Shown here one piece after another: positions 24,012 to 34,691 of a stretch of 64,000 bases of DNA; position 1 is the first letter of the stretch; every line of letters begins with the position of its first letter. Under the pieces are notes generated by a model. The model saw only the letters and a list, made by a program, of their open reading frames with translations. It was not told the origin of the DNA and did no database searches. This stretch comes from Tetrapyrgos nigripes. Taxonomy: Eukaryota > Basidiomycota > Agaricomycetes > Agaricales > Campanellaceae. Location: positions 1 through 64,000 of the forward strand of contig JAACJM010000122.1 of NCBI GenBank assembly GCA_013368315.1, in the 5' to 3' direction. Both the position numbers and the translations under genes were made by a program.

Positions 24012-25065
24012 CGGTGGCGAGAATTTACCGTGTCGCTTCAGCGTGCCACTGCTGTGCCAGTGCCGTGCCATAAATTTAGCCGAGCGCCAGCGTGCCTGAA
24101 CGCCAATCGTCAGTCTCGAGCCACGTTGAGTCGTTGACCTTGTCTGAGCCGTCGATTGCGAGTCCTTGTACATTTCTGCATGGCTGCAGAACATGTAAGT
24201 TGTAATTTAAGTGTGGTAGGAGGCATGCAGACTACTGTAAAGTACTAATATAATTTCAATTTGACTACACAATATGTGGATGTAGCAAAGTGTTAACAAT
24301 AATTATCTGAGATGATATAAGATAATAATGTAAGGGGGCAATTTCTTGATTTCTACCCTCTGGAGCTATTCATCTCTGCTGATGAGAGGGAGTGTTTACT
24401 ACAAAAGCTTTTGTAAGACTTCTGTAAGGAGACAATTTTCTGTTTCTTCCTCTTGTCTGAAAACTAGATTGAATGAAATAGTGTAGTACAGCCAATATTC
24501 ATAGGCAGTATGGAGATTGTATGAGAACTAATTTGCATCATGAAGAAAAAACCGAGAGTGGGTGAAAAGGGTAAAAGAAACTGATTTAAAAGAAACTGAT
24601 GAGTTTGCTAATAATCTTTAATGCCTCAGGTATTTGCTGTATATGCATAGACCCAGCAAGCAAAAGGATACTTGCAACAGTCTGTAATTTAGGTTCGTGT
24701 TTTTCAATGCCTCAAATATGGGCTGGCTGGTGACACGGCAGTGGCACGCCACTGGCACGCCGGGCGATACATCACTCCTGCCACTGCCGTGTCACCCCGA
24801 TAGATCTGCGTGTCGCCCGATGGATCGGGTCATACATTTTTGAAAGTTCAAACTTCAGACTATAAATCTTACATTACTTAAAAATATTCTGAGCTGGTAC
24901 GTTATACATGGTTTAAATACCTCTATTGTCTACTAATATAACTTGAAATTTACAGTATACTATTGCTATACCTTCAAATCAGACATAGATTTATGACGAC
25001 GACACGCCGACACGCTATAACGGCACGGCGGCAAGCCAGGGTGGCACGGTAAATTGTACATACCG
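24012..25065. mobile_element. hAT-like non-autonomous element 2 (1054 bp)
   Basis: The ends share CGGT...AATTTACCGTG in inverted orientation (left CGGTGGCGAGAATTTACCG, right complement CGGTATGTACAATTTACCG). They are flanked by an exact 8-bp duplication GTCTCATG (24004-24011 and 25066-25073). Subterminal regions are full of CACGG, GTGCC and GTGTCG words. The centre is AT-rich without a coding frame. The 8-bp duplication and clustered subterminal words support a hAT-type origin; the family differs from MITE 1. Confidence 0.8.
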
Positions 25066-25073
25066 GTCTCATG

Positions 25074-25890
25074 CGCGTTTCCCAAGTCCCACTCCTGACT
25101 TCATTCGCTACCCTCAGCTCTAATGGCTTGTTAGCATATTCTCGCTTTGGACAACTTAAATGGATAATCTAACTCATCTTCCATGCACTCACATCAGGAA
25201 AACGGTCGTCAGATAATTTCAAATACAATCCACTATTTAACTGATAATTACCTAGAAGTAGTAACTTCAAGAGATAGCTGAAAGTAGCGGAAAATAAAAG
25301 ACCCCCCTTTTATTTATAGCTATCAAACATCTCTAGAGTCTATCCGTCATTGTTTGGCATTGCCATCTCTACAGCACTGCGATACATGCGTTGAGTATAT
25401 CTCCATATCATCATTGAACGTTAAACAACCTTTCAGAGTGGAAAGTAATCCATAAGCTTACCAGAGACCAGCAGTCATTTTCCGGGGAAAATTCTGCCCA
25501 CATCCTACATTACCCGGTACCTTGGCTGAGTAGCAGACAGTGGGTGTTGCCATTGCAAATAGGCACTTCTAAAGCCTCAACATCATTACTTATATACTGC
25601 TGCCATGCGTCCATAAGATCTGATCAACCATGCCGCAATGCACATCGCACATACAAGCACCCTGCATCAGGGAATCTCTATGAATTTTTTTCAAGCTCAG
25701 AAGGCTGCACAAACTACCCCCTACATTGGAGATGGCTTGACTATGTTGAGTCAGTATACCATACTACACATAAGATAGGGGCATGATTCATATCAGGACC
25801 GAGGTTGCCGGTTTTGTTGATACACGAGTCCAGGATCTAAGCTTGCGTTTCCCGCCGACGCTAATAGGCCTGGCTAGTGCTTTTTGAACG
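25074..25890. other. Spacer with inverted repeat partner B
   Basis: No gene is visible. 25825-25870 is the reverse complement of 23042-23087. The next insertion begins at the duplicated target CTTATGAA (25891-25898). Confidence 0.5.
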
Positions 25891-26736
25891 CTTATGAATA
25901 GGGCTCCTAGCGGATCGGATTGGGTCGGATTTGGATACCATCCGTTCGGATGGGTGGTCCAAAAGTCCCAATCCACATCCAACGGATAGCCGATAATCCG
26001 ATGGATTGCATCCCGAAAGTAACGGCACTTGCTGTAGGAGCCTTATCTCACGTTAAAAACTTTAAAGTGAATTCTTTTCGTTGTTTCTTTTACACCTACG
26101 TGAACTGTATGCCAAAGGACACAAAAATTTTCAAGTACTGACTATCTCCAACCGTCTAAGGAAATGTCGGCATGTCGACGTGTCAATTCCCAAGCTGCCG
26201 CAGTAGTGCCTGAGAATTTAAAACATACTTTTCTTGGTGCTGCTGGCCATGTGGCTGCTCGGAAAAGTCCGAGAGCACCTACAGAACCTCCACCTCACAC
26301 GCCGAAAAGGGACAAATTTCCGCTCGATGGATCTGTGACCGGATATGTGTACGAGAATGAGATATATCTGGAAACTAGATATAAGTACGAAAAGATGATG
26401 TATTAGTAAGCTAGATATTTGAACAGAAAGTTGCTATATAGGTATGCCTTTTAGTATATTTGATTGGTGTGTAGACATATTATGTATCAAAGCTATTAAA
26501 AGAAGTACAAGAAGACCGAGAATCGAGAATCCGGATATAGTTACAGATATGCGTCCGAAAAGACAATACATCCGGCTTCCAGATATGGGTGCGTATAGTT
26601 TATATGTCCATAATACTGATATGTTTATAGCATTCATTCTGATCTATCAGTTCATCTGCCAGGACTACTATCGGGACCCTTGTCCGGAATCCGGACTTAT
26701 TGTCTTTTCGGACACATATCTGTAATCATGTCTGGA

Positions 26737-27104
26737 TGTTAAGCAGGCATGGTATGGCTTGTACACTACTAAACGCAGTGGCAACTACGCAACTTACCTG
26801 TGGATAAAGAGTAGCTTGTAAGGCTAGTTAGAGGCTTGTAGAGTGATGTGGGTTAAGTATAAAAACTTATTATTTGGAGGACTATCTACAAGTCCTTATA
26901 TACCTTTGAGGAGGTATAAATACATGTAAACTAATACTAGAGTAACAATAAGATTCTATTGTACTGGATAGAACAATGCTGGTTTTGTACACTATTGTCG
27001 TACTACACTTATTGTCTATATAATCTCATTGTTCTATTTATAACTACTACTATTGTTCTACATAGAATACGTTGATGGCTGCAACTGAATGCGCCAATTC
27101 AACA
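26737..27104 (-). repeat. Copia 3' LTR
   Basis: A 368-bp terminal repeat. Three of its four differences from the other LTR are TG here against CG there (TATGG/TACGG, AGTGA/AGCGA, TTTGT/TTCGT), which points to CpG deamination in this copy. The internal TATAAATA and TATATAA words are possible promoter elements. Confidence 0.95.
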
Positions 27105-27114
27105 CTCCCCCTTG
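27105..27114 (-). other. Copia polypurine tract
   Basis: The complement reads CAAGGGGGAG immediately before the 3' LTR start TGTTGAATT on the minus strand, the expected plus-strand primer site. Confidence 0.75.
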
Positions 27115-27210
27115 CTAAGCAGCACGGTAGTGCGCGTAAGCATAGGTAGGCGCTGTAAGCAGCCATGGAAGGAAGGGATCCAGTGCCTCGACGTTTTCGA
27201 TGCGATTTCT

Positions 27211-30198
27211 TCAATTATAAAACTGAAGTCCTAATTGTTTCCTGAACTTCTCAAAATTTACTCGATCTAGAGCTTTAGTGAGTAGATCTGCAGGGTTATT
27301 ACTTCCTTCAATGAAGAATAACTTGACTGTCTCGTCGATGACTTTTTCTCGAACAAAATGATATCGAATATCAATGTGCTTGGTTCGCTTATCCGTGACA
27401 GGGTTTGATGCAATAAAAATTGATCCCTGATTGTCACCGTAGATTGGAATAGCGTGAAGAGGATATTCAATTTCACTGAGAAGAGTCTTAAACCAGCAGA
27501 CTTGTCGACTGCAGTCACTAAGTGCCATGTATTCAGCTTCAGTCGAAGATAGAGCAACTGTCTTTTGTTGTCTAGATGTCCAGCTAAATGGTGCTTGGGC
27601 TAATTGTAGAAAGAAGCCAGTTTGAGATTTGCGAGTTCCAGGGTCTGATCCCCAATCAGAGTCTGTATAGGCTGATAAGCCTTCTCCCCCTCGACCGTTG
27701 TACACAAGAGCATATTTTCTAGTGCCAACGAGATAACGGCAAATGTCTTTTGCCTTATTGTAGTGTTCTTGTGAGGGGTTTGCAGCAAATTGCGCAAGTT
27801 TTGTGACAGCAAAGGAAATATCAGGACGTGTTCCTAACATTAAGTAGAGTAAGGATCCGATTATCTCCTGATAACTTTGACGAAGAGTATAATTGACAGG
27901 AGTGTTTTCTGGAAGAGGAAGAGGGTGATAATTGCCAGGTAATGGGGTAGTAGAAGCTTTCGCGTTTTGCATTCCATAAGTCTCTAGGATTTTATCTAGA
28001 TAAGCGCACTGGTCTAAAGAGACCTTGCTGCCTTTCCTGGTAATTCTCATCCTAAGGAATTCTTTGGCATCGCCTAGATCCCTACATTCCCATCTCTTCA
28101 TAAAGTTTCCTTTGAGTCGTAAGACTAAGGTTTTGTTAGCTCCACAGAATAGAGCGTCATCCACATAGACTACAGCAATGACGATAGAATTTTCAATAAG
28201 ATTATTGTTGGCGTCATAGCGTTTGTGAATGAAGATTCCGGCATCGGAAATGATTCGTTTAAAACCAAGTTCCGCCATGGACTTATCAAGACTTTTCCAC
28301 CACGCAAGTCCTGCTTGTTTGAGTCCGTAAAGAGCACGAAGAAGCCGGACGACTTTATGCTCTTGTCCTTTTACTTTAAAGGCTTCCGGTTGTTCCATAT
28401 AGATTTCTTCATCGAGTAAGCCATATAAATAGGCTGATCGGACATCGACACCAGACACGTGCCAGCCCTTAAGTGCAGCTAAAGTGAAGATTAAGCGCAC
28501 AGTCTCGAATCGAACAACAGGCGAATATATTTGATCAAAGTCTATGCCTTCGACCTGTGAAAAACCTTTTGCGACGAGTCTTGCCTTTTTATGACCATCA
28601 GTTTTGATGTCGAAGACCCATCTGTTTTTGATAACTTTCCTATCTTTAGGTCTTTCGACCAATTCATAGGTGTCGCACTTGTGAAGAGCCTCTAGTTCTT
28701 CACGGCAAGCGACTTTCCATTCCTCTTGCTCAGCTATAGGTAAGCGAGCAATATCTTTGAATGTCCATTCGCGAATATTACGAACATTCGGTTGATTCCC
28801 ATCATTCTTCGAAGTAACTTTCTGAATAAGCAAGTGGGAATCGATTTCTCCAGGAGCAATTGCCTGCATAAGCAAGAAATTTATAGATACTCCCCCTTTA
28901 CGGCATGGTTCTGCCATTTCTTCTGATTCAGGGTGTGCAGAGTCATCACTCTCGGTTTGCTGCTCCCCCTGGGGTGCGCTTCCAGATGCAGAACTAGGTC
29001 CGGGAACCTGTTGCTCTGCAGCTTGTTGACGTCGGTTTTCTCTCCGAGCGTCTCTCTCTGCTTTAGCTTTTGCTTCCGCTCTTTTATCAGCTGTGATTTG
29101 AGGTTCAAGATCGCGTTCAACTTTTACAGGGTGTTTATCCCCGTATCGTTTGGGTACAGTACCAGTACGCTCGCTTCGACGCATTGGTTCTGTTGGTGGC
29201 CGTCTTTGTCTAGGAGCTCTGGGCTTTCGAGGTGCCTGAGGAGGTGGTGTCTCCACTGGCAGCGGTGTTACCGTTGTTCTAGGCTCAGAGTCACTATCCG
29301 GAGACGAAGGCGGTGGATCCTGTTCAGGTTCGTCGTCACGAAGCTGGTTAGGTTTCCTCATTGAAGGGATGCGAGGAGGACGATGATGAAAATCTTCATC
29401 ATCATCGTCTGGGATTTGTTGTGGTAGAGGAGTGTCATCATTTTGTGACGACTCGATAGGAAGTTGTTTCGAACTACGAGATTGAGTTTTACATCGAGGA
29501 AAGAAGTCTTCCTCAAACACGGCTTGCGGGGATGTAAATTCCGCATTGTTTGTACGCATGAAAAGATTTCCACGTTCTCCTGGTGCTACACCAAGATATG
29601 TCATGAGTTCTGACTTGGAAGCGAGTTTGTTCTTTCGAGTTTCCTCGGGTTTAAAGACGTAAGCTCCACAGCCAAAAACTCGTAAATGATCAATACGCGG
29701 TTTTTCCTTTTCAAGCATTTCAAATGGAGTTATCCATTTGTGTCGTCGTAAGGGAGTACGTCGATAGACATACAATCCATGATGGACAGCATATTCCCAC
29801 CAAGATTCAGGTAGACATGCTAACTTCATCATTGCCAGTGCCTTATCCATTAGAGTGCGTATAAAGCGCTCCGCTCAACCATTCTGTTGATGAATGTATG
29901 GTGCACTGTTAAGGATTTTAACACCTTTCTCGAGTAACATTTCTCGGTAGGTGCCTTTGATGAATTCACCACCCATATCAGACATCCACTGTTCGACTTT
30001 CGTCTTATATTGAGTTTCTACCATCGCAAGGAACTGGTGAGTGGCAGTCAGTGGTTGTTTTTTGTCTTTAAGAAAACGTATCCAAGCATCTGAAGTGTAA
30101 TCATCAAAGAAGACGATTATATACTTGTACTTGTGGTAGGATATCGTGGGGTATTCATGTAAATCTGTATGGATAATTTGGAAAGGACGAGTAGCACG
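27211..30198 (-). CDS. Copia pol: integrase core, reverse transcriptase, RNase H
   Basis: Continuation of the polyprotein after the TGA at 30199-30201. The integrase core follows, with IIHTDLHEYP (first Asp), MSDMGGEF (second Asp) and the SAPYIHQQNG region; a second TGA at 29875-29877 falls just before AERF, which holds the expected Glu. From the ATG at 29850 the frame is open for 879 residues. It has a Pro/Arg/Glu-rich linker, the RT block WHVSGVDVRSAYLYGLL, the YVDD box (VVYVDDALFCG, residue about 560), RNase H with YTDSDWGSD and SSTEAEYMAL (about 735-780), and C-terminal HIDIRYHFVRE. Either stop would cut the polyprotein unless read through. Confidence 0.93.
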
Positions 30199-33162
30199 TC
30201 ATTCGTTTGGAGGGTAGGCCTGTCTGGGAGTTTTGCCTTCAAGACAGCCTTTGCACAAAGGAAGTTCCTTCGGAATAATGAATTCAGGAGTGCCAAGGGT
30301 GTGTTGTCGGACATGTTTTAGAACATCACGAGAGGGATGTCCTATACGACGATGTAAAATCTCGTAGTTGATAAGATAAATCAAAAGATTGGCTTTAGAA
30401 GCGACAATTTTCGATTTGTGTGGAAGATAGTATAGCGTTTCTTCTGGTATACGCTTTGAGAAAGTCAAGAATGTTGTATTTCTCGAAATGGTGATATGAT
30501 CGGAGTTACCGTGCATAAACATGTTGTCATTTAAGAATTGACCGACAGATAAGAGTCGTTGATTTAGATCGGGAATGTAATAGACCGGATATAATTTCAT
30601 AACTCTTTTACGTTGAGAGATCATGACTGTTCCGGATGCACGAATGTTTGTGAATCCATTGGCAGTTTTCACTGGAATTGGTTTTATATAACTCAATTCA
30701 ACAAAGTCATTAATGTCGAACGTAAAATGCGCTGATGCTCCAGAATCAAGTAACCATCCATCACTGAAGTGGATTTTGACAGTATCAGATCTCTTTTTCT
30801 TACACTTCTGGCATAGTGAGAACAGAGTGCCACAGGCACATAAATATTTATTGTTGCCGCCAGGGCTAGTGTACAGATCATTATAAATAAAAGGGGTTGT
30901 TAAACCCAGAGGAGCGGTATGTAATAAATATATATATGAAGAACCTGCTTCCAAATTACGAGCTGCTGGAAAAAGCGCATCAGTACTTTTATTCATAAGA
31001 TCTGAATTGAGATCTGACCTGAGATAACCATTGTCCATGCCGGAGACTTCAGAGTCTAAGGAACAGCCATAATTATTTGCGGCATTGACGGTAACCATGG
31101 CGGGGGTAGAAGGTCGTGGACTTGGAAGTCCATCTGACCAGGTGGCCTCTATGGGTGATGTAGGAAGACTCATCCTGCCGAGGGATGGCGGAGTCGACAT
31201 GTACTCGAGGTCGCTGGTTTCGGATAGACTCGGAGACATGCTCCGGAGTTCTGGCATTGAACTCGGAGTTGGAGCTCTGGAGGGTAATTCCATCCCTCCT
31301 AATCCGATTGTTGCGTCTCGCTGCCAATCGATCAGCTCGTCGTACCTTCCATCCTCGTTTTGGAGATGAGGAGTCAGCCATTCCCATCCCGTCGAAGTCG
31401 TTCCAGGTGTTGGGCTTGCAACACGGCTGGACGGTAAGGATTGAGTGGTCGTGCCATTGGGATGTGCAGGAGGTGAGCCACTTGGCATCTCGCTGCGGAC
31501 TGCAGCAATGCGTTGAGCCAGTGAAAGTGTGCCCGTTGGGACAACGGTGTTCAGTGCTGTTCTGAGTGGTTCCCCATAGATGTGTAGGGAATCCTCGGGA
31601 TTCTGGAACCTCTCCCCAAGGTGCATTGCGCACTGGAGTATATCGGCAGCAGGATCCTGGGCAAGACGGTCGATAAGTGGAACAGGGGTCCTGGTGGCCT
31701 GAGGCACCTTTGCACCTGACTCTGTCATTGTGGAGCCAAACACACTTCCTAGTTCCGATGTGTTCACCAGGGTGTCCTCGTTCGAATTGGCATCTTCTTC
31801 CTGAACGCATGCCATATCGGCATCTGAACCGGTCTGAGTTCCAGGATATTCACCGTTCCAACCATTCCAGTTACCAGCATCACCCCAACCATCAGAAGAT
31901 GATTGAAGGTTGTTCCAATAAATACGTTCCGTGAGAGTGCATTTGGGACGAGGAGCGGGAGTAAGTGAAGTGAAGGAGGAAAGATCGGGATGAGACATGA
32001 CAACATCTTCAAGAGTAGCAACAGTCTCACCAGATGGTCTAGCGCCAATATCGCGTGCAAGGTTGATAGCTCTTTTGGTACCTGTGAAGAAGGCGTCAAA
32101 AGGCTTTTCCATTTCCATAAAGAATGGCTTACGGGTATCAACTGCAGCGGGCGTGTCGACGACGGTGACTGTGTGTATCATGGGAGACATGTCGTCGTGG
32201 ACGAGATGTGCCTGGCCTTGTCTCTTGGCCTGTTCAAACTTCCCAGCTCGACCTCCTCGACGGAAATGAGCCTTTCCTTTGCCCTTTCCTTTGCCCTTTC
32301 CCTTGTTATTTCCATTAGAGCCGCTGGCTCCGTTAGCGCCGCTGCTGCTGCCATTAGGGCGCTGCTGCTGCTGCTGTTGGAAACTAGGGTTACCGTCCTT
32401 TCGCTTGACAGCTGAAAGACGGTTGGCATGGGCTTTCCCTGAAGGCCCTTTGAAAGCTCCTTGGCGAGATTCCCAAATATTGACAATCTCGCTTTGTAGC
32501 TCATCGAGACTTTGTCCATCAATCTGTTTGATAGAACATTGAGTATACTGATTGATAAGATATTCGTATCTGGGAGGAAGTTTGGAGATGATGAACATAA
32601 CGATGAGGAAGTTGGCGACTTTTGTAATGGAAGTGGCTGAGGAGTTGTCAGCAGGAACACCGGCGGCACTAACCCTATCAAAGTGCATGCGAATAAGCTC
32701 GACCGCAGCACTAGGATTGGCGTCGTTAGGAATGATGATGGATGTAGCACGTTTGAAATCCATGTAGATTGCGGAAACACCAGGTTTCCCGTAGGTCTTC
32801 TTGAGAAAGACCCAGATTGCCTTGGTAGTAGTCATTCCAAGCGTCTTCTGACGGACGGGAGGAGAGAGACGAAGCTTGATAGACCCAATGGCCTTATCGT
32901 TCTTCTCATCCCAGTCAGCCTGTTTCTTTTGAGCCACCGTGATAGCCTCAGCTTGAGTCGCCGCGTCTTCATCAGATAGAGGGGAGACGGTACTCACTTC
33001 GGCATCATCGGGGCGATCAGAGCTAAGGACAGAACTAAGTCCAGTAGCCTGCAACCAGGCGAGAAGGATGTCAGCCCAGATGTTGAAATCAACACCGGCG
33101 AAGACAGGGACAGTAGTCATCAGGACGTTGGAGGACATCTTTGATAATTCTGGGGAAGTCAA
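30199..33162 (-). CDS. Copia gag-protease-integrase zinc domain
   Basis: A 987-residue frame starting MTSPELSKMSSNVLMTTVP. Residues of about 20-235 form a capsid-like domain of the copia UBN2 type (WVFLKKTYGKPGVSAIY, SKLPPRYEYLINQYTQ). A basic Gly/Lys-rich stretch (GKGKGKGKGKAHFRRGGRAG) follows where many elements have a CCHC knuckle; no knuckle is seen. About 450 residues rich in Ser, Pro and Thr separate it from the protease motif WLLDSGASAHFTF (about residue 800). Next comes the integrase HHCC zinc domain (LHRRIGHPS...CKGCLEGK, about 930-970). A TGA ends it; the next codons continue the integrase. Confidence 0.93.
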   Translation of the reverse strand: MTSPELSKMSSNVLMTTVPVFAGVDFNIWADILLAWLQATGLSSVLSSDRPDDAEVSTVSPLSDEDAATQAEAITVAQKKQADWDEKNDKAIGSIKLRLSPPVRQKTLGMTTTKAIWVFLKKTYGKPGVSAIYMDFKRATSIIIPNDANPSAAVELIRMHFDRVSAAGVPADNSSATSITKVANFLIVMFIISKLPPRYEYLINQYTQCSIKQIDGQSLDELQSEIVNIWESRQGAFKGPSGKAHANRLSAVKRKDGNPSFQQQQQQRPNGSSSGANGASGSNGNNKGKGKGKGKGKAHFRRGGRAGKFEQAKRQGQAHLVHDDMSPMIHTVTVVDTPAAVDTRKPFFMEMEKPFDAFFTGTKRAINLARDIGARPSGETVATLEDVVMSHPDLSSFTSLTPAPRPKCTLTERIYWNNLQSSSDGWGDAGNWNGWNGEYPGTQTGSDADMACVQEEDANSNEDTLVNTSELGSVFGSTMTESGAKVPQATRTPVPLIDRLAQDPAADILQCAMHLGERFQNPEDSLHIYGEPLRTALNTVVPTGTLSLAQRIAAVRSEMPSGSPPAHPNGTTTQSLPSSRVASPTPGTTSTGWEWLTPHLQNEDGRYDELIDWQRDATIGLGGMELPSRAPTPSSMPELRSMSPSLSETSDLEYMSTPPSLGRMSLPTSPIEATWSDGLPSPRPSTPAMVTVNAANNYGCSLDSEVSGMDNGYLRSDLNSDLMNKSTDALFPAARNLEAGSSYIYLLHTAPLGLTTPFIYNDLYTSPGGNNKYLCACGTLFSLCQKCKKKRSDTVKIHFSDGWLLDSGASAHFTFDINDFVELSYIKPIPVKTANGFTNIRASGTVMISQRKRVMKLYPVYYIPDLNQRLLSVGQFLNDNMFMHGNSDHITISRNTTFLTFSKRIPEETLYYLPHKSKIVASKANLLIYLINYEILHRRIGHPSRDVLKHVRQHTLGTPEFIIPKELPLCKGCLEGKTPRQAYPPNE

Positions 33163-33442
33163 CTGTCAGCATTTATCCATATGCAGAATAAGAAGGCAGC
33201 ATTAAATGCGCCATTTGAAAGTGAAAAGAGGCAGCGATGAACGCGCCATGACAGTGACTACTCCCCTAGATTGTCAACAACTGCAGCTGGACATAAGTCC
33301 TGCGCTATTGGACATATCGTCAAGTCATTAAAGGCGACGCAGGCTGCCACAAAGGGCGCCACAGGCTGCCATGAAGGCGCCATCCAGGTAGTATGCGAAG
33401 TCTATGGTTTGCAGCCATTGAAGGCGCTCCCAAGGGCCTTCG

Positions 33443-33454
33443 GGGCCCATAACC
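33443..33454 (-). other. Copia primer binding site for an initiator tRNA-Met half
   Basis: Plus-strand GGGCCCATAACC, directly next to the 5' LTR, is identical to the anticodon stem-loop of eukaryotic initiator tRNA-Met (anticodon CAU). Copia elements of flies are known to prime from a 5' half of this tRNA cut in the anticodon loop. The position here fits the same mechanism. Confidence 0.75.
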
Positions 33455-33822
33455 TGTTAAGCAGGCATGGTACGGCTTGTACACTACTAAACGCAGTGGC
33501 AACTACGCAACTTACCTGTGGATAAAGAGTAGCTTGTAAGGCTAGTTAGAGGCTTGTAGAGCGATGTGGGTTAAGTATAAAAACTTATTATTTGGAGGAC
33601 TATCTACAAGTCCTTATATACCTTTGAGGAGGTATAAATACATGTAAACTAATACTAGAGTAACAATAAGATTCTATTGTACTTGATAGAACAATGCTGG
33701 TTTCGTACACTATTGTCGTACTACACTTATTGTCTATATAATCTCATTGTTCTATTTATAACTACTACTATTGTTCTACATAGAATACGTTGATGGCTGC
33801 AACTGAATGCGCCAATTCAACA
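33455..33822 (-). repeat. Copia 5' LTR
   Basis: A 368-bp repeat that keeps CG at three sites where the other LTR has TG. It is the promoter-bearing LTR for the minus-strand element and is followed on the plus side by the target duplication CTGGA. Confidence 0.95.
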
Positions 33823-34475
33823 CTGGAATCCTGATTTGAGGTCTTTTTGTAGTTCTTTCAATAGCTTTGATACAGAATATGTCCGCACACCAATCAAATA
33901 TACTAAAAATTCATCCTTATATAGCAACTTTCTGATCAAATATCTAGCTTACAGATACATCATCTTTTTGTACTTATATCTAGATTCCAAATATATCTCG
34001 TTTTCATACACATATCCGGTCATGTATCCGTCGAGCGGAAATTTGTCCCTTTTCGGTGTGTCACTCGTCGTTCTTCATTTTCTCTGCCTCAGACCAATTC
34101 CCACGCCTCTACCCAATGCGCGGATGATCCTCGGATTGTCGGATGGTAATCCGTTCGGATGTAGTGGTCTAAAAGTCCCAATCCGCATCCGAAATCCGAC
34201 TGCCCATCCGCGGATGATCGCCGGATGATCCGATCCGTTAGGAGCCCTACTTATGAATGTCTTTGTTCTCTTTATACCATAGATGAGGGTCGCTGTTTTC
34301 TGGTTGTGTTCATGTCTCTTTCACTTGTACCGTTTTCATACATTAATATTCATGATAGTACTCATATACAGATTGGTAGAATATAAACCCTCAGTCTGAT
34401 TGGCTTCGACCATTGCTGAGGGGAAGTCTTTCATAGAACCAAGTAAAGTACATCGAGACTAACGAATGATACCTT

Positions 34476-34590
34476 GGATAGATTACTTATCGTTGTCTCG
34501 TTCTACAGGGTAGTACTTACTCCCTATTAGAGTCTTATTGGCTTCGGCCATTGCTGAGGATAGATTACTTATCGTTGTCTCGTTCTACAG
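34476..34590 (+). repeat. 33-bp direct repeats in the lectin/pore-former promoter
   Basis: GGATAGATTACTTATCGTTG and the following TCTCGTTCTACAG occur identically at 34476-34508 and 34558-34590. A second word, ATTGGCTTCG(A/G)CCATTGCTGA, is duplicated at 34399-34421 and 34537-34559 and contains an ATTGG (inverted CCAAT) box. Their position 220-415 bp upstream of the start codon suggests duplicated regulatory sites. Confidence 0.65.
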
Positions 34591-34683
34591 TAACAAGTGT
34601 CAAAGCCACATTAACAATTTGAAGCCGTTAACCATCCTTTGGAGCAACTTCATAAGGACGTTCTGGATATTCTGTTCTTTGGA

Positions 34684-34691
34684 TATAAAAG
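34684..34691 (+). promoter_or_regulatory. TATA box of the lectin/pore-former gene
   Basis: TATAAAAG lies 122 bp upstream of the start codon at 34813 and downstream of the direct repeats. Confidence 0.5.

Larger units (their letters stand above)
26737..33822 (-). mobile_element. Young Ty1/copia retrotransposon, almost intact
   Basis: Two 368-bp LTRs (26737-27104 and 33455-33822, TGTTAAGC...ATTCAACA) differ at four positions by my reading. They are flanked by the 5-bp duplication CTGGA (26732-26736 and 33823-33827). On the minus strand the order is primer binding site, Gag, protease, integrase, reverse transcriptase, RNase H and polypurine tract: integrase before RT is the copia order. Only two in-frame stops break the roughly 2 kb-codon reading frame. 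It is inserted in one arm of the hAT-like foldback element. Confidence 0.95.
25899..34249. mobile_element. hAT-like foldback element hosting a copia retrotransposon
   Basis: The left end TAGGGCTCCTAGCGGATCGG and right end CCGATCCGTTAGGAGCCCTA match MITE 1. An exact 8-bp duplication CTTATGAA flanks it (25891-25898 and 34250-34257). Without the copia insertion and its 5-bp duplication it measures about 1.26 kb. Much of it is one long inverted repeat: 26290-26536 is the reverse complement of 33828-34066, and 26530-26570 pairs with 26680-26736. It encodes no recognisable transposase; the 80-residue plus frame at 26164-26406 lies partly in the arm and is of doubtful meaning. Confidence 0.85.

Noticed and set aside
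31073..31810. 245-residue minus frame and several plus frames of 90-141 residues inside the copia element
   Set aside because: They overlap the 987-residue Gag/protease frame in other frames and are shadows of it.
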